Shown: piece by piece, positions 1 through 6,782 of the stretch
How positions within the stretch are numbered: position 1 is the stretch's first letter
Layout: the number at the start of each line of letters is the position of its first letter
IMG/VR virus record: IMGVR_UViG_3300008517_000263
Location: 1-21,889 of that record
From: a virus
Length of the DNA: 21,889 nucleotides
Strand: one strand, 5' to 3'
Notes under the pieces: model-generated
The model's database searches: none
What the model was told of the DNA's origin: nothing
The model's input: only the letters and a program-made list of their open reading frames with translations
Position numbers and translations under genes: made by a program

Positions 1-86
1 CTGTCTATCATGTCTGGGGTTAGTATATCTTTATCTGGGTCAGCTAGGTCAGTTCTAATCTTTGCTCTTATCTCTGTCAGGTTCAT
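1..86 (-). CDS. Partial CDS: N-terminus of a probable head-tail adaptor-like phage protein
   Basis: Only the first 28 codons are in the window; the rest lies beyond base 1. The ATG (84-86) has a very good ribosome binding site, AAGGAGGT, five bases upstream, and the frame is open to the edge. The visible protein starts MNLTEIRAKIRTDL and continues with an acidic stretch and TPDMID. Openings of the type LTEIR-x-R-x-R-x-DL followed by a short acidic stretch are, from memory, common in small phage proteins near the head-tail joint, some annotated as adaptors or connectors. The start lies inside the end of the preceding coiled-coil gene (overlap 55-86), which suggests translational coupling. The reading frame is well supported; the function is a weak inference from a short N-terminus. 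Confidence 0.55.
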   Translation of the reverse strand, partial: MNLTEIRAKIRTDLADPDKDILTPDMID

Positions 87-249
87 CTTTACCTCCTTCC
101 TTAATCAGTAATTCTAGTGTCCTAATGTCTCCATCAAGACGTATTGCCTCAATAGATAACATTGCTTTCTGCTCTTCCAAAAGATTTACTTGATTAACTA
201 AATCTTTCTGTATTGTCTTTTTAGCTGCTAGCTCTTTAACTAAATCCAT
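55..249 (-). CDS. Small coiled-coil protein, 64 residues, unknown function
   Basis: This is a short charged protein, MDLVKELAAKKTIQKD at the start and lysine/aspartate-rich at the end. Heptad-like hydrophobic spacing across residues 5-50 predicts one or two alpha helices, probably a coiled coil. The ATG at 247-249 shares its A with the TAA of the fibre gene upstream (TAATG), and AGGAGG lies nine bases upstream. A TTG three codons earlier sits directly against that ribosome binding site and is a poor start, so I use the ATG. The gene overlaps the next one by 32 bases. It has no cysteines, signal peptide or membrane segment. Its place between a fibre gene and a probable adaptor suggests a virion-assembly or chaperone role, but nothing in the sequence proves that. 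Confidence 0.7.
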   Translation of the reverse strand: MDLVKELAAKKTIQKDLVNQVNLLEEQKAMLSIEAIRLDGDIRTLELLIKEGGKDEPDRDKSKD

Positions 250-2474
250 TATCCCCAACCTCCTGTTCTTTGAACTCTAAACCATGAAGTGTCAAAAGCA
301 CTGTAATACTTTAAGTGACCATCACTACTATCATAAACTAATGCTCCATCTTCTGCAGATGGTTGTGAAGTTCTTTGAGGTAACTTCAAATAGTCTGCAT
401 ACCAGAAATTAACATAATCATCTATACGGAGATAGCCTGTTCCCCATATATCGCCTAGCTTTGCTAAGTAGCTTAGTTCAAACTGAGACACACCAAACAT
501 ACCTTTCTGAACATCATTTAAGAGAAACCGAATCCTTGTATTGCCATCAATAGCAAGTTGGTCTGTTGTATCTCCATAAATCTGTCCTCTATAAGACCCA
601 GTAGTGCTAGCAAGTTTAAACTTTCCACTACCTCGCACTTCTACTCCACCACTATCACAAATAACCTTACCGCCACCAAAGTAAGCTGTCACCCCATTGA
701 TAAGTCCAGATGTAAGTGTCCCAACATTAGCAGCTATAGCATCTAGAGTAGCTACATCTATCTTAACAGCGGTAACTGCACCAGCATATATCTTCTGGCT
801 AGTAACAGCATTAGCAGCTATCTTACCTGCTACAATACAACTGTCTTGGAGCTTAGCAGTACTTACAGCTTCACTTGCTAGCTTCAGTTCAGTAACCAGT
901 CCATCCATTACTTTATCAGTATTGATTAGTATACTGTCAGTATAAGGATTAAGAGCGTAAGCTAACTGAGCTGACGTACTAGCCTTAGACACTACAGCTA
1001 CTAAGACTCTATCATTGCCTACTGAATCACTAGCAGAGGTGCTATTCTGTAGGATTGGATTACCCCAGATATAATAAATATAATGAGTCGCTGTTAAAGT
1101 TAAACCCCCAGGATAATCTACACTACTAGCATTGACACTTTTTGATACTCCTCTAAATTCAATAGTTCCAGCAGCCCATGTTATCTTATCATACGCAGTT
1201 GAAGTAAATACTACGTGAGCTATGTATGCTCCCATTGAGATAGGGGGATTAGGCTCAGGGATTGCAGAGTAATCAGGTTCAGCCCCTTCCTTGTAATCCT
1301 CTCCCCCATCAGGAGTATGACCCTTTTCTACACCACCTAAAGTTAGAGTAACTCTATATACTCCCCTATCATATTCCCTTAGAATACCAAAGACAATACC
1401 AGTAGCAGTTTGAGGTGTACCATATCTATCATCAGTTATGCTAACTTTATCAAATAGCTCTTGGGAACAGTGCATAGGAGCTACAAGAGTTCCTACTGAT
1501 AAACCAACTTCAAGTCTGGCTATCCTGGAATCTGCTCTATCATCTACTTCAGCTTGTGTTGTGAGATTCCCTATATCCCTCCAATCCATGAAGTGATGCT
1601 CATAAATTGTTCCAAGTTTGCTAACAGATGCAGCATTTACACCATGACCCCCTGCTGTGTCTGTCTGGACTAAAGCACCTTCACTTGTCATACCATGAAA
1701 AATTATTGTATTAGGGGCAATAACAGCTTCCCCATTAATATTCTCAAAGAACAAATTAGCTACATTATAAGAGTAAGCTGTGGAAGGACTGGTCATATTA
1801 ATAACCTTGAAACTACTTCCATCTAGCCTGAGATAGGACATACAAGCAGAAAGAGCTTGAGCTATGGTATTCCTAGCATCCATAGCATTGACCTGTGGTG
1901 TTTCTGAGGTGTACTTGCTATCACCTGTTCCAATAGTAGACTTGCTAAGGGTATCAGAAAGAACCTTATCTACAATATCTTTAACTGCCTGGTCATACTG
2001 AGCATTGATAGCATCCTTCAAATCCGTAGGTAATTCCTCACCAGAAGGTAAGAATACCTTATTAAGTTCAGTCATACTCTGATGGGTGTAATTCCACAAG
2101 CTACCTCCAAGGTTAGCAGTGAAATAAGATAGCTTTGCCCAGTTATCATAGCAAATAAGTTGAAGGAGAAGTTCACCTTCCCTAGAAATGAATCTTTGTC
2201 TATCTACGAATAAGGTATGAAGGTCTGAGCCAGCTTCATCAGTAAAGCCAAAGTTAAGAGTAAGGTCTTCACCTTCATAATCCTTAGAAACAAGGGCATC
2301 ATCAGAATTATCTAACTCAATAATATATAATCCCCCCCATATCTCCTCACCTGCTCTGACCTTGGTTATTCTTTCATCACCACCAGCTCCTTCAGTTGTA
2401 TAAACATCAGAGTCAACAGTGACAGTTACCTTTGGAGAGGCAGTAGGAGATTGCTGGGTAGCCCCCGACCTCAC
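249..2474 (-). CDS. Phage tail fibre or baseplate-like protein, 741 residues
   Basis: The N-terminal 130 or so residues are beta-rich and contain a pattern like IIELDNSDD followed by a GEDLTLNFGF segment. This pattern recurs in the attachment domains of phage tail and baseplate proteins. A helical, acidic segment follows (about 145-200), then a beta-rich middle with a proline-rich linker near residue 400. Residues about 520-575 contain short repeats of the form A-V-x-x-x-K-I, typical of trimeric fibre shafts. The C-terminus ends with a DGALVYDSSDGHLKYYS segment, a motif often seen at fibre tips. The start is GTG, because an in-frame TAA lies five codons upstream; GAGAGG is six to eight bases upstream. 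It lies in a block of fibre-like genes. A virion fibre role is likely; receptor binding is inferred. Confidence 0.75.
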   Translation of the reverse strand: MRSGATQQSPTASPKVTVTVDSDVYTTEGAGGDERITKVRAGEEIWGGLYIIELDNSDDALVSKDYEGEDLTLNFGFTDEAGSDLHTLFVDRQRFISREGELLLQLICYDNWAKLSYFTANLGGSLWNYTHQSMTELNKVFLPSGEELPTDLKDAINAQYDQAVKDIVDKVLSDTLSKSTIGTGDSKYTSETPQVNAMDARNTIAQALSACMSYLRLDGSSFKVINMTSPSTAYSYNVANLFFENINGEAVIAPNTIIFHGMTSEGALVQTDTAGGHGVNAASVSKLGTIYEHHFMDWRDIGNLTTQAEVDDRADSRIARLEVGLSVGTLVAPMHCSQELFDKVSITDDRYGTPQTATGIVFGILREYDRGVYRVTLTLGGVEKGHTPDGGEDYKEGAEPDYSAIPEPNPPISMGAYIAHVVFTSTAYDKITWAAGTIEFRGVSKSVNASSVDYPGGLTLTATHYIYYIWGNPILQNSTSASDSVGNDRVLVAVVSKASTSAQLAYALNPYTDSILINTDKVMDGLVTELKLASEAVSTAKLQDSCIVAGKIAANAVTSQKIYAGAVTAVKIDVATLDAIAANVGTLTSGLINGVTAYFGGGKVICDSGGVEVRGSGKFKLASTTGSYRGQIYGDTTDQLAIDGNTRIRFLLNDVQKGMFGVSQFELSYLAKLGDIWGTGYLRIDDYVNFWYADYLKLPQRTSQPSAEDGALVYDSSDGHLKYYSAFDTSWFRVQRTGGWG

Positions 2475-2503
2475 GTTCTTCCTCTCTTATTAAGTTCTTT
2501 CAT
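2471..2503 (-). other. 10-codon reading frame bridging two tail genes (leader peptide or frameshifted start)
   Basis: An ATG follows the TAG of the Ig-like gene without a gap and opens a frame encoding MKELNKRGRT. Its TGA overlaps the GTG start of the 741-residue fibre gene as GTGA. It could be a tiny coupling cistron that delivers ribosomes to the GTG. It could also be the original N-terminus of the fibre gene, separated by a one-base indel, since it ends exactly where the fibre frame begins. It is too short to judge by codon use. Confidence 0.25.
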
Positions 2504-2833
2504 CTAGCTAATACCTTTAGTTACATCAAACCCAAAACTTGCCACGCTTGTCTTAGCAGTATCCCCACTCCCATCAACAACTGTAACTTCTCCAGGATAC
2601 CAACCTTCAACTGGACTAGACGGAAGGTTGTAGTAATAATCATAAGTACCAGTATTCACACCATCTTTTGTCATGTCTTGAGCAGTGACAACTTTAGTGC
2701 CATCCTTATCTGCAACAGTTACCTTAATTGAAGTTGTTGGGTCTACCAAGTCCCCAGTCTTAGGGTCATAAACTAAAACTCGTATCCAGACTGTTGAAGG
2801 ACTAATAAATTTAGTTACAATCTCTATACTCAT
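2504..2833 (-). CDS. Ig-like beta-sandwich phage protein, 109 residues
   Basis: The protein alternates short hydrophobic strands with polar turns throughout: VWIRVLVYDPKTG near the start, then IKVTVADKDGT, GTYDYYYNLP and a final SFGFDVT strand. This is the pattern of a single immunoglobulin-like or bacterial Ig domain, common as an accessory domain on phage virions. There is no signal peptide, cysteine or membrane helix. The ATG shares its A with the TAA of the repeat-protein gene upstream (TAATG), and GGGAGG lies five bases upstream, so translation is probably coupled. It sits between two fibre-like genes and is probably a virion surface or tail protein. The fold is inferred from pattern only; the exact role is unknown. 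Confidence 0.6.
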   Translation of the reverse strand: MSIEIVTKFISPSTVWIRVLVYDPKTGDLVDPTTSIKVTVADKDGTKVVTAQDMTKDGVNTGTYDYYYNLPSSPVEGWYPGEVTVVDGSGDTAKTSVASFGFDVTKGIS

Positions 2834-4104
2834 TACTTCCTCCCAAAGGTTCTTACTATAATATCTCTATATTGAGCTATTCTCATTATAACACTTCTGT
2901 AAAGGGATGTCTTTATTTTGATATTTCTGTATGGGCTAGTTGTAACAACAATGCTCAGATACTTTCCTACAGTAACATAGGTTGCTTCTGCAATTCCCTT
3001 TAAGCCTAATAAGGCTGTCTTTACTCTGGTAAAAGTTATTGTTCTTGATGCATTTGCTAGAAGCCCTAGTAAAGCAATCTTGGTTCTGTTATAAGAAATG
3101 GCTCTAAAACTTTCATGGAAATTCTCACCATAGAGACTCGAGGTTTTATTATCTGAAAAAATATAAGTCGTTTCATTATCTACTATGCATCGGTCTCCAG
3201 GAACAAAATCAAACCAGTATCCAACACCTTCAGTATCTACTGATATATACCCAGAAGACCAGTAAATCCCAATGTAATCACCAGTTTCAATTGCTAAGGA
3301 AACACTAAACCTTTGTTTACTGCCAGCAGTTACAATACCTATTGTAGCAGCAGAACGACATTTTAATGTATTCCCATTAGTCTTATAAAATATTCCGACC
3401 TTGACACCCCCCATAGTCTGTGCAGCAAATATCTCTACAGCTACTATCTTCCCTGAGCCATTGGCTGTTTTATCACCAGCAATACGAGTATATCCAGAAC
3501 CATCAGAACCAACACGTTCTTTTGCCTCAGACCCTACATTTATTAACTTAGCACCTGTATTAAGCTCCAATAATGCAGTAGAGCTTCTGCTCAAAGAAAT
3601 GGCTCTTGACGCAATTCCCTTCAAGCCTAGCAAAGCCACTTTTGCCCTAGTAAGAGCTATACTCTTTGTTGCAGTTGCTTTTAGACCAAGCAAAGCTATA
3701 TCTGCTCTTGCGAAGACTGTATCCCTCGTTGCAGTTGCCTTCAAGTCCAAATAGGCAGTAGCTTCCTTAATGTAGTGATGGAATGTATCCATTGAGCAGA
3801 TTGTTTTCAAACCTAATGAAGCTACATCTGCTCTTGTAATAGAGATTACTCTGCTTGCAATTCCTTTTAGTCCTAATAGAGCTTCATCACTTCTTGAAAG
3901 AGCTATAGTTCGTGACTTTAGCCCTAATAGTCCTAACAAAGATGTGTCGGAACGAGTTAGTTGTATTGCTCTGGAATAAGAATCCAACAAGCCTAATAAG
4001 GCTGTGCCACTGCGAGTATATTCTTGGGCTGCTACATCAAGAAGTATAAAGTCTCCAATCTCCTGGAGTAAGCCATCACCAGTTTCTTGAAGTAATTTAG
4101 CCAT
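2833..4104 (-). CDS. Repeat-rich phage tail or fibre protein, 423 residues
   Basis: The N-terminus, MAKLLQETGDGLLQEIGD, is a doubled LLQE-x-GD element of a kind often seen in phage tail proteins. Residues 31-181 hold eight copies of a 20-residue repeat, with an [AS]LLGL core at residues 35, 55, 75, 95, 117, 137, 157 and 177, each followed by a basic S/T-R turn. A beta-rich insert with no repeats follows (about 190-338), looking like a compact carbohydrate-binding or jelly-roll domain. Two more repeats have cores at 344 and 364. Residues 381-420 form four decapeptides of the form x-Y-[LR]-x-I-x-[VI]-x-T-x. ATG with upstream spacing of 12 bases from the previous gene. The repeats suggest a fibrous or stacked-helix/beta architecture. 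A tail-associated location is inferred from neighbours. Confidence 0.65.
   Translation of the reverse strand: MAKLLQETGDGLLQEIGDFILLDVAAQEYTRSGTALLGLLDSYSRAIQLTRSDTSLLGLLGLKSRTIALSRSDEALLGLKGIASRVISITRADVASLGLKTICSMDTFHHYIKEATAYLDLKATATRDTVFARADIALLGLKATATKSIALTRAKVALLGLKGIASRAISLSRSSTALLELNTGAKLINVGSEAKERVGSDGSGYTRIAGDKTANGSGKIVAVEIFAAQTMGGVKVGIFYKTNGNTLKCRSAATIGIVTAGSKQRFSVSLAIETGDYIGIYWSSGYISVDTEGVGYWFDFVPGDRCIVDNETTYIFSDNKTSSLYGENFHESFRAISYNRTKIALLGLLANASRTITFTRVKTALLGLKGIAEATYVTVGKYLSIVVTTSPYRNIKIKTSLYRSVIMRIAQYRDIIVRTFGRK
2845..2964 (-). repeat. Coding tandem repeat, four 30-base units (decapeptide)
   Basis: Four consecutive decapeptides end the repeat protein: KYLSIVVTTS, PYRNIKIKTS, LYRSVIMRIA and QYRDIIVRTF. 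Tyrosine is fixed at position 2 and isoleucine or valine at positions 5 and 7. The alternating hydrophobic pattern fits beta strands or a small beta helix. Confidence 0.75.
3562..4014 (-). repeat. Coding tandem repeat, eight 60-base units (20-residue repeat)
   Basis: Eight units encode an [AS]LLGL core with a period of 20 residues (one spacer is 22). DNA units are diverged but recognisable, for example repeated versions of the codons for ALLGLKGIASR. Two further units lie at 2992-3087, after an unrelated 150-residue insert. Confidence 0.8.
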
Positions 4105-4116
4105 TATAAAATTCTA

Positions 4117-4434
4117 CTAAGGCTCAATAGGTTCTTTATCTTTAGCAAGAGTTATATTTGCGTGAGCTACAATCTGGCTCTTGACATAGAGAGGCAACTT
4201 CTCAATAGAAGTAAAGATGATACCTTGGGTAGTAAGATAACTCCGAAGAGTTTGCTTCTCAGCTGCTGTCAGAATAGTGTTAGTCTGGTCTTCCAAAGCT
4301 AATCTACATATCTTATCTGCCAGACGCTCAGCCTTCCCATACAGGGAGGTCTCAAGCCAATCTTGTAGGTCAACTATATTCCACAAAAGAGCCTTCTCTT
4401 GTTCGTCAGTTATTTGGATTGTGTATTGTGGCAT
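4117..4434 (-). CDS. Small helical phage protein, 105 residues, tail region
   Basis: The start MPQYTIQITDEQEKALLWNIVDLQDWLE is a short strand followed by amphipathic helices; the C-terminal half is also helical, with a conserved-looking SQIVAHANITLAKDKEP tail. I recognise the opening pattern (xIxITDEQ-x-KALxW followed by DxQ-x-W) from small uncharacterised phage proteins encoded near fibre genes. GGAGGG lies four bases upstream of the ATG. The gene lies between the C1q-like fibre and the repeat fibre gene. An assembly or fibre-chaperone role is possible but only inferred. No enzyme motif, cysteine pair or membrane segment is visible. Confidence 0.65.
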   Translation of the reverse strand: MPQYTIQITDEQEKALLWNIVDLQDWLETSLYGKAERLADKICRLALEDQTNTILTAAEKQTLRSYLTTQGIIFTSIEKLPLYVKSQIVAHANITLAKDKEPIEP

Positions 4435-4443
4435 ATTCCCTCC

Positions 4444-5124
4444 TTACCCTATTTTATGCACTACCATAAAAGTGTATCCAATACCTCCCTTGATAGTTCT
4501 ATCTGAACCATAATTATGGTAGCAATAACCCTCAATGTAATCTGATGCACTCAAACTTTTAAGCAATATAGCTGTTGTATAACCTGTTCCAGCCCCAGCC
4601 ATCCATAGCTTACTAAGGGAGGCAATATCCCCATTAACATAGATAGATGATGTCAAGAAATCATCTTGCCCTAAATTCTCCATCTGGACTTGTGCTAAAA
4701 CAAGGTAAATGCCAGCCACAGCCACGTCATACCTATTGTTAGTAGTAATATCAAACTCACTTTGAATGTCATAATCTTCAGCATTGTAAAGAATCTTTGT
4801 CCAAGTGCTTGTTACAACTCCTGTTTGGTCTGTGCTACGATATGCTTTTGCTGAGGATTGTTTAGCCAGAGTAAGAACTCCATCAGCATCAAGTAGAAAT
4901 ACTTCAACACCAGCAACCTTACCACGAATCTTATCTTCATCAGCAGATTGCTCGACCTCAAACCCAGTATCGTTGTCGGCATCTAACAACTTGCGTAGTG
5001 CAGCATTCTGGATTTTAAGCTTTTTGGTCTCGTCTGGTTCAGCAGCTATATCTACAATGACAAATAAATCATCATCAGCAATGGAAGTCTTCTCAGTCAA
5101 CTCTGATATTTTCTTATCAGCCAT
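4444..5124 (-). CDS. Tail fibre protein with C1q-like C-terminal domain, 226 residues
   Basis: The N-terminus, MADKKISELTEKTSIADDDLFVIVD, is a typical phage fibre or virion-attachment opening, followed by an ETKKLKIQN segment and a short linker. From about residue 95 to the end, the sequence has the strand pattern of a C1q/TNF-like jelly roll: an ILYN strand, a NRYDVAVAGIYLVLAQV strand pair around the conserved G-x-Y, a SSIYVNG strand and a final GYTFMVVHKIG strand. Such domains trimerise and cap fibres, often binding receptors or sugars. GGAGG is five bases upstream of ATG. A hairpin (5134-5162) separates it from the preceding gene. The fold call is by pattern; receptor binding is inferred. 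Confidence 0.75.
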   Translation of the reverse strand: MADKKISELTEKTSIADDDLFVIVDIAAEPDETKKLKIQNAALRKLLDADNDTGFEVEQSADEDKIRGKVAGVEVFLLDADGVLTLAKQSSAKAYRSTDQTGVVTSTWTKILYNAEDYDIQSEFDITTNNRYDVAVAGIYLVLAQVQMENLGQDDFLTSSIYVNGDIASLSKLWMAGAGTGYTTAILLKSLSASDYIEGYCYHNYGSDRTIKGGIGYTFMVVHKIG

Positions 5125-5133
5125 AATCCTCCT

Positions 5134-5162
5134 TAGAGAGTAGCCATACTAAATACTCTCTA
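5134..5162 (-). other. Intercistronic hairpin upstream of the C1q-like fibre gene
   Basis: A perfect 9-base-pair inverted repeat, TAGAGAGTA (5134-5142) and TACTCTCTA (5154-5162), flanks an 11-base loop. On the minus strand it starts right after the stop codon of the 128-residue gene and ends directly against the AAGGAGG ribosome binding site of the fibre gene. No T-run follows, so it is not a normal intrinsic terminator. It may protect or process the mRNA or tune translation. Confidence 0.55.
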
Positions 5163-5549
5163 TTATGAGCCTTGCTTACTCTGGACTTTGATGGTCTGGT
5201 TCACAGTATCGCCAGACTCAAAGGTTACACTGGTTGCCCACTCATGGAAAGCCTGTAATGTAGCAGTTGTTAGATGAGTGAAGACACCAGCTCCATAGAT
5301 AGTATCAACTCCAGGCTCCCAGCTCGTTTTTGCCATCACTACAGTATCATCGGTCTTAGTAGTTGTCTCCAAAGTTGGAGTTACCGCCTGGCGAGTAAGC
5401 TCATCAGTAAAGTCGGTAGTGTCCACATCAAAAGCAGCCATACTCTCGCCACACAAACTCAGATGGCTAAATGCAGCAGGAGCATCACCTTTGAAAAACT
5501 TACTTGCACTCTGGAACAGTAGTGCAGTTGGGATACATCTTTCTGCCAT
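5163..5549 (-). CDS. Small beta-rich phage structural protein, 128 residues
   Basis: The C-terminal 90 residues show the pattern T-x-E-L-T-R-x-x-V-x-P, VVMAKTSWEPG, GAGVFTHLTTATL and VTFESGDTVNQTIKV. This resembles a recurrent phage virion family with an 'EAGVF...GGTLLA...V.SGDTLTVTWTI' type core, known to me from tail or head accessory genes. The protein has two cysteines (5 and 33) but no zinc motif. AAGGAGG lies six bases upstream of the ATG and is formed by the last codons of the preceding gene. It sits between small membrane/basic proteins and the fibre block. A virion-surface or fibre-attachment role is plausible; a specific name is not supported. Confidence 0.6.
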   Translation of the reverse strand: MAERCIPTALLFQSASKFFKGDAPAAFSHLSLCGESMAAFDVDTTDFTDELTRQAVTPTLETTTKTDDTVVMAKTSWEPGVDTIYGAGVFTHLTTATLQAFHEWATSVTFESGDTVNQTIKVQSKQGS

Positions 5550-5552
5550 GAT

Positions 5553-5816
5553 TTACCTCCTTAGCAAATTTAAGAACCATAACCTTATGGTCTCCTTCTT
5601 TATACTTTTTGGTCTATCACCAGTTCTCAGGTACTCTGGGATAGTATTTCTCCTATGCCTCATACAGTATTTGATTCTTTGCCTATCATAATGATAGCCA
5701 CAGAAGCTCTCATCCTCAGAGTTAAAGGCTACAAGAAGATTACCATCCTTATCATTTATCCCAGTATAGCCAGTTGTCTTAGCTCCAGCTCTTGAAGATG
5801 CTGTCTTACCTCTCAT
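5553..5816 (-). CDS. Small basic protein, 87 residues, unknown function
   Basis: The protein is rich in arginine and lysine. It has a beta-like middle (YTGINDKDGNLLVAFNSED), a segment with two cysteines and several histidines and tyrosines (about residues 39-54), and a basic C-terminal helix ending NLLRR. I do not recognise it. The ATG shares its A with the TAA of the holin-like gene (TAATG), and the last codons of this gene double as the ribosome binding site of the next one, so it is embedded in the operon by coupling at both ends. The two cysteines (39 and 51) are not spaced like a standard zinc finger. The coupling supports a real gene; no function is proposed. Confidence 0.6.
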   Translation of the reverse strand: MRGKTASSRAGAKTTGYTGINDKDGNLLVAFNSEDESFCGYHYDRQRIKYCMRHRRNTIPEYLRTGDRPKSIKKETIRLWFLNLLRR

Positions 5817-6016
5817 TATTCCTTCTTATGTACTGACTTTTGCCCTAGTTTATAGCCCCCATAACCAGTTACCATCCCCACTAAAGAAGCTATTCCCGAA
5901 GTTAGAAGTATTCCATTATGCCCATGATGAATAGCTATAGCTAACAGGAAAGTTACAAAACCTCCAAACAACATTATAACATGAAGAATGGAAATTTCCC
6001 CTCTCTGTGAGTTCAT
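5816..6016 (-). CDS. Small two-helix membrane protein, holin-like, 66 residues
   Basis: After a short polar N-terminus (MNSQRGE), two hydrophobic segments are visible: about residues 9-27 (ISILHVIMLFGGFVTFLLA) and about 35-55 (GILLTSGIASLVGMVTGYG), separated by a histidine-rich HHGHNG turn. The C-terminus is basic (KSVHKKE). Size, two helices and a charged tail match small phage holins, which permeabilise the inner membrane for lysis. I chose the ATG at 6014-6016, which overlaps the preceding TGA as TGATG and is seven bases from GGAGG; a GTG one codon earlier is also possible. No endolysin is adjacent, which weakens the holin call; it could be another small virion or membrane protein. Confidence 0.6.
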   Translation of the reverse strand: MNSQRGEISILHVIMLFGGFVTFLLAIAIHHGHNGILLTSGIASLVGMVTGYGGYKLGQKSVHKKE

Positions 6017-6201
6017 CACTTTTCCTCCCCTGGGACAGTACCTACCCCAGTTTTATCCTTAACCATCCCATAACACATACCCTTAGCTTCATCTGGGGTC
6101 TTACCAGCTCTTATTTCTGTAGCGATACAGGCTGAGATAGCAGCTTTAACCTGTGCCTCACCACTACTCTTGTCTAAAGCTTCAACTTCTGGATTAGGCA
6201 T
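6016..6201 (-). CDS. Small helical phage protein with paired-cysteine helical motif, 61 residues
   Basis: Residues about 16-46 read SACIATEIRAGKTPDEAKGM followed by CYGMV. The pattern C-I-x(6)-G-K-[ST]-x-D-x-A-x-x-x-CY is one I recognise from phage and metagenomic virion proteins, where it occurs as a small helix-turn-helix appendage, often at the ends of head-module proteins. Here it is free-standing. The two cysteines (25 and 43) could form a disulfide but have no zinc-finger spacing. GGAGGT is five bases upstream of ATG. It is coupled by a 1-base overlap (TGATG) to the holin-like gene. Function unknown. Confidence 0.6.
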   Translation of the reverse strand: MPNPEVEALDKSSGEAQVKAAISACIATEIRAGKTPDEAKGMCYGMVKDKTGVGTVPGEEK

Positions 6202-6211
6202 ATTTACCTCC

Positions 6212-6703
6212 TTATGCTACTCTTATTCCCAATACATACACTATGCAAGCAGGTTGTGTAGCACCAGTTTCAGTTTGGACTCTTAGTTTCCCTGCAGCAT
6301 CTATCTCATGATTAGCATCATCAATAGTAGCTGCTCTTACTATAGCCTTATCCGAACCACTGACATCCATACCATCAGTAATAGCATCAGCAGTGTTCTT
6401 AATAGTAAGAATAGTAGAGGCTACACCAGCACCAGTTAGAACAACCCAAGCATCAACAATGCGTGTCTTGTGGGTCAAGACAACATCTGTACTTGCAAGA
6501 GCACCAGCTTCAAGTTCAATTACATGAAGTACTGGAATTCCACCAACTACTCCTTCAGAGGCTACATTGTTTACATTAGCACCATTGAGAACTGGCACAT
6601 CAGCTGCTCTTATAAGTTCAGTAAGAGCTATTTTGAAAGGAGCACTAGACTCAGGTGTTACTGTAATATATCCAGCCTCAAATTCAATCCCCTTAATGTT
6701 CAT
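6212..6703 (-). CDS. Beta-rich phage virion protein, 163 residues
   Basis: After a 60-residue N-terminal part, the protein has strands in the order GGIPVLHVIELEAGA, DVVLTHKTRIVDAWVVLTGAG, ILTIKNTADAITDGM, AIVRAATIDD and KLRVQTETGATQPACIVYVLG. I recognise this core from small proteins encoded just downstream of capsid genes in many phages, where it may form a head-fibre or decoration domain. Only one cysteine and no enzyme motif are present. GGGAGG lies four bases before ATG. A strong hairpin (6725-6751) lies upstream, between this gene and the preceding decoration-like gene. Virion location is likely; the exact position on the particle is inferred. Confidence 0.6.
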   Translation of the reverse strand: MNIKGIEFEAGYITVTPESSAPFKIALTELIRAADVPVLNGANVNNVASEGVVGGIPVLHVIELEAGALASTDVVLTHKTRIVDAWVVLTGAGVASTILTIKNTADAITDGMDVSGSDKAIVRAATIDDANHEIDAAGKLRVQTETGATQPACIVYVLGIRVA

Positions 6704-6724
6704 AAGTCCTCCCTTTTATTGGTT

Positions 6725-6751
6725 GGGCAGGAGGCTGTTTACCCCCTGCCC
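6725..6751 (-). other. GC-rich intercistronic hairpin downstream of the decoration gene
   Basis: GGGCAGG (6725-6731) pairs perfectly with CCTGCCC (6745-6751); inside, two more G-C pairs follow an A/C mismatch, leaving a 7-base loop. It lies in the 79-base gap between the 229-residue and 163-residue genes. On the minus strand it is followed by an A-rich stretch, not a T-run. It may be an mRNA-stabilising or processing element that separates abundant capsid messages from downstream ones. Confidence 0.55.
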
Positions 6752-6782
6752 TAAAACTAGCAAGGTGTTTCCTGTACTAATC

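Noticed and set aside
250-258. TTG start three codons upstream of the 64-residue coiled-coil gene
   Set aside because: It abuts the ribosome binding site with no spacing, whereas the ATG at 249 has normal spacing and a TAATG coupling junction.
280-300. TTGACA on the minus strand near 290 as a promoter
   Set aside because: It is inside the fibre gene and no -10-like hexamer lies 16-19 bases downstream.
3401-3754. Plus-strand open frame of 117 codons opposite the repeat protein
   Set aside because: It is the antisense shadow of the 20-residue repeats, and its length follows from their codon pattern. No promoter or ribosome binding site supports it.
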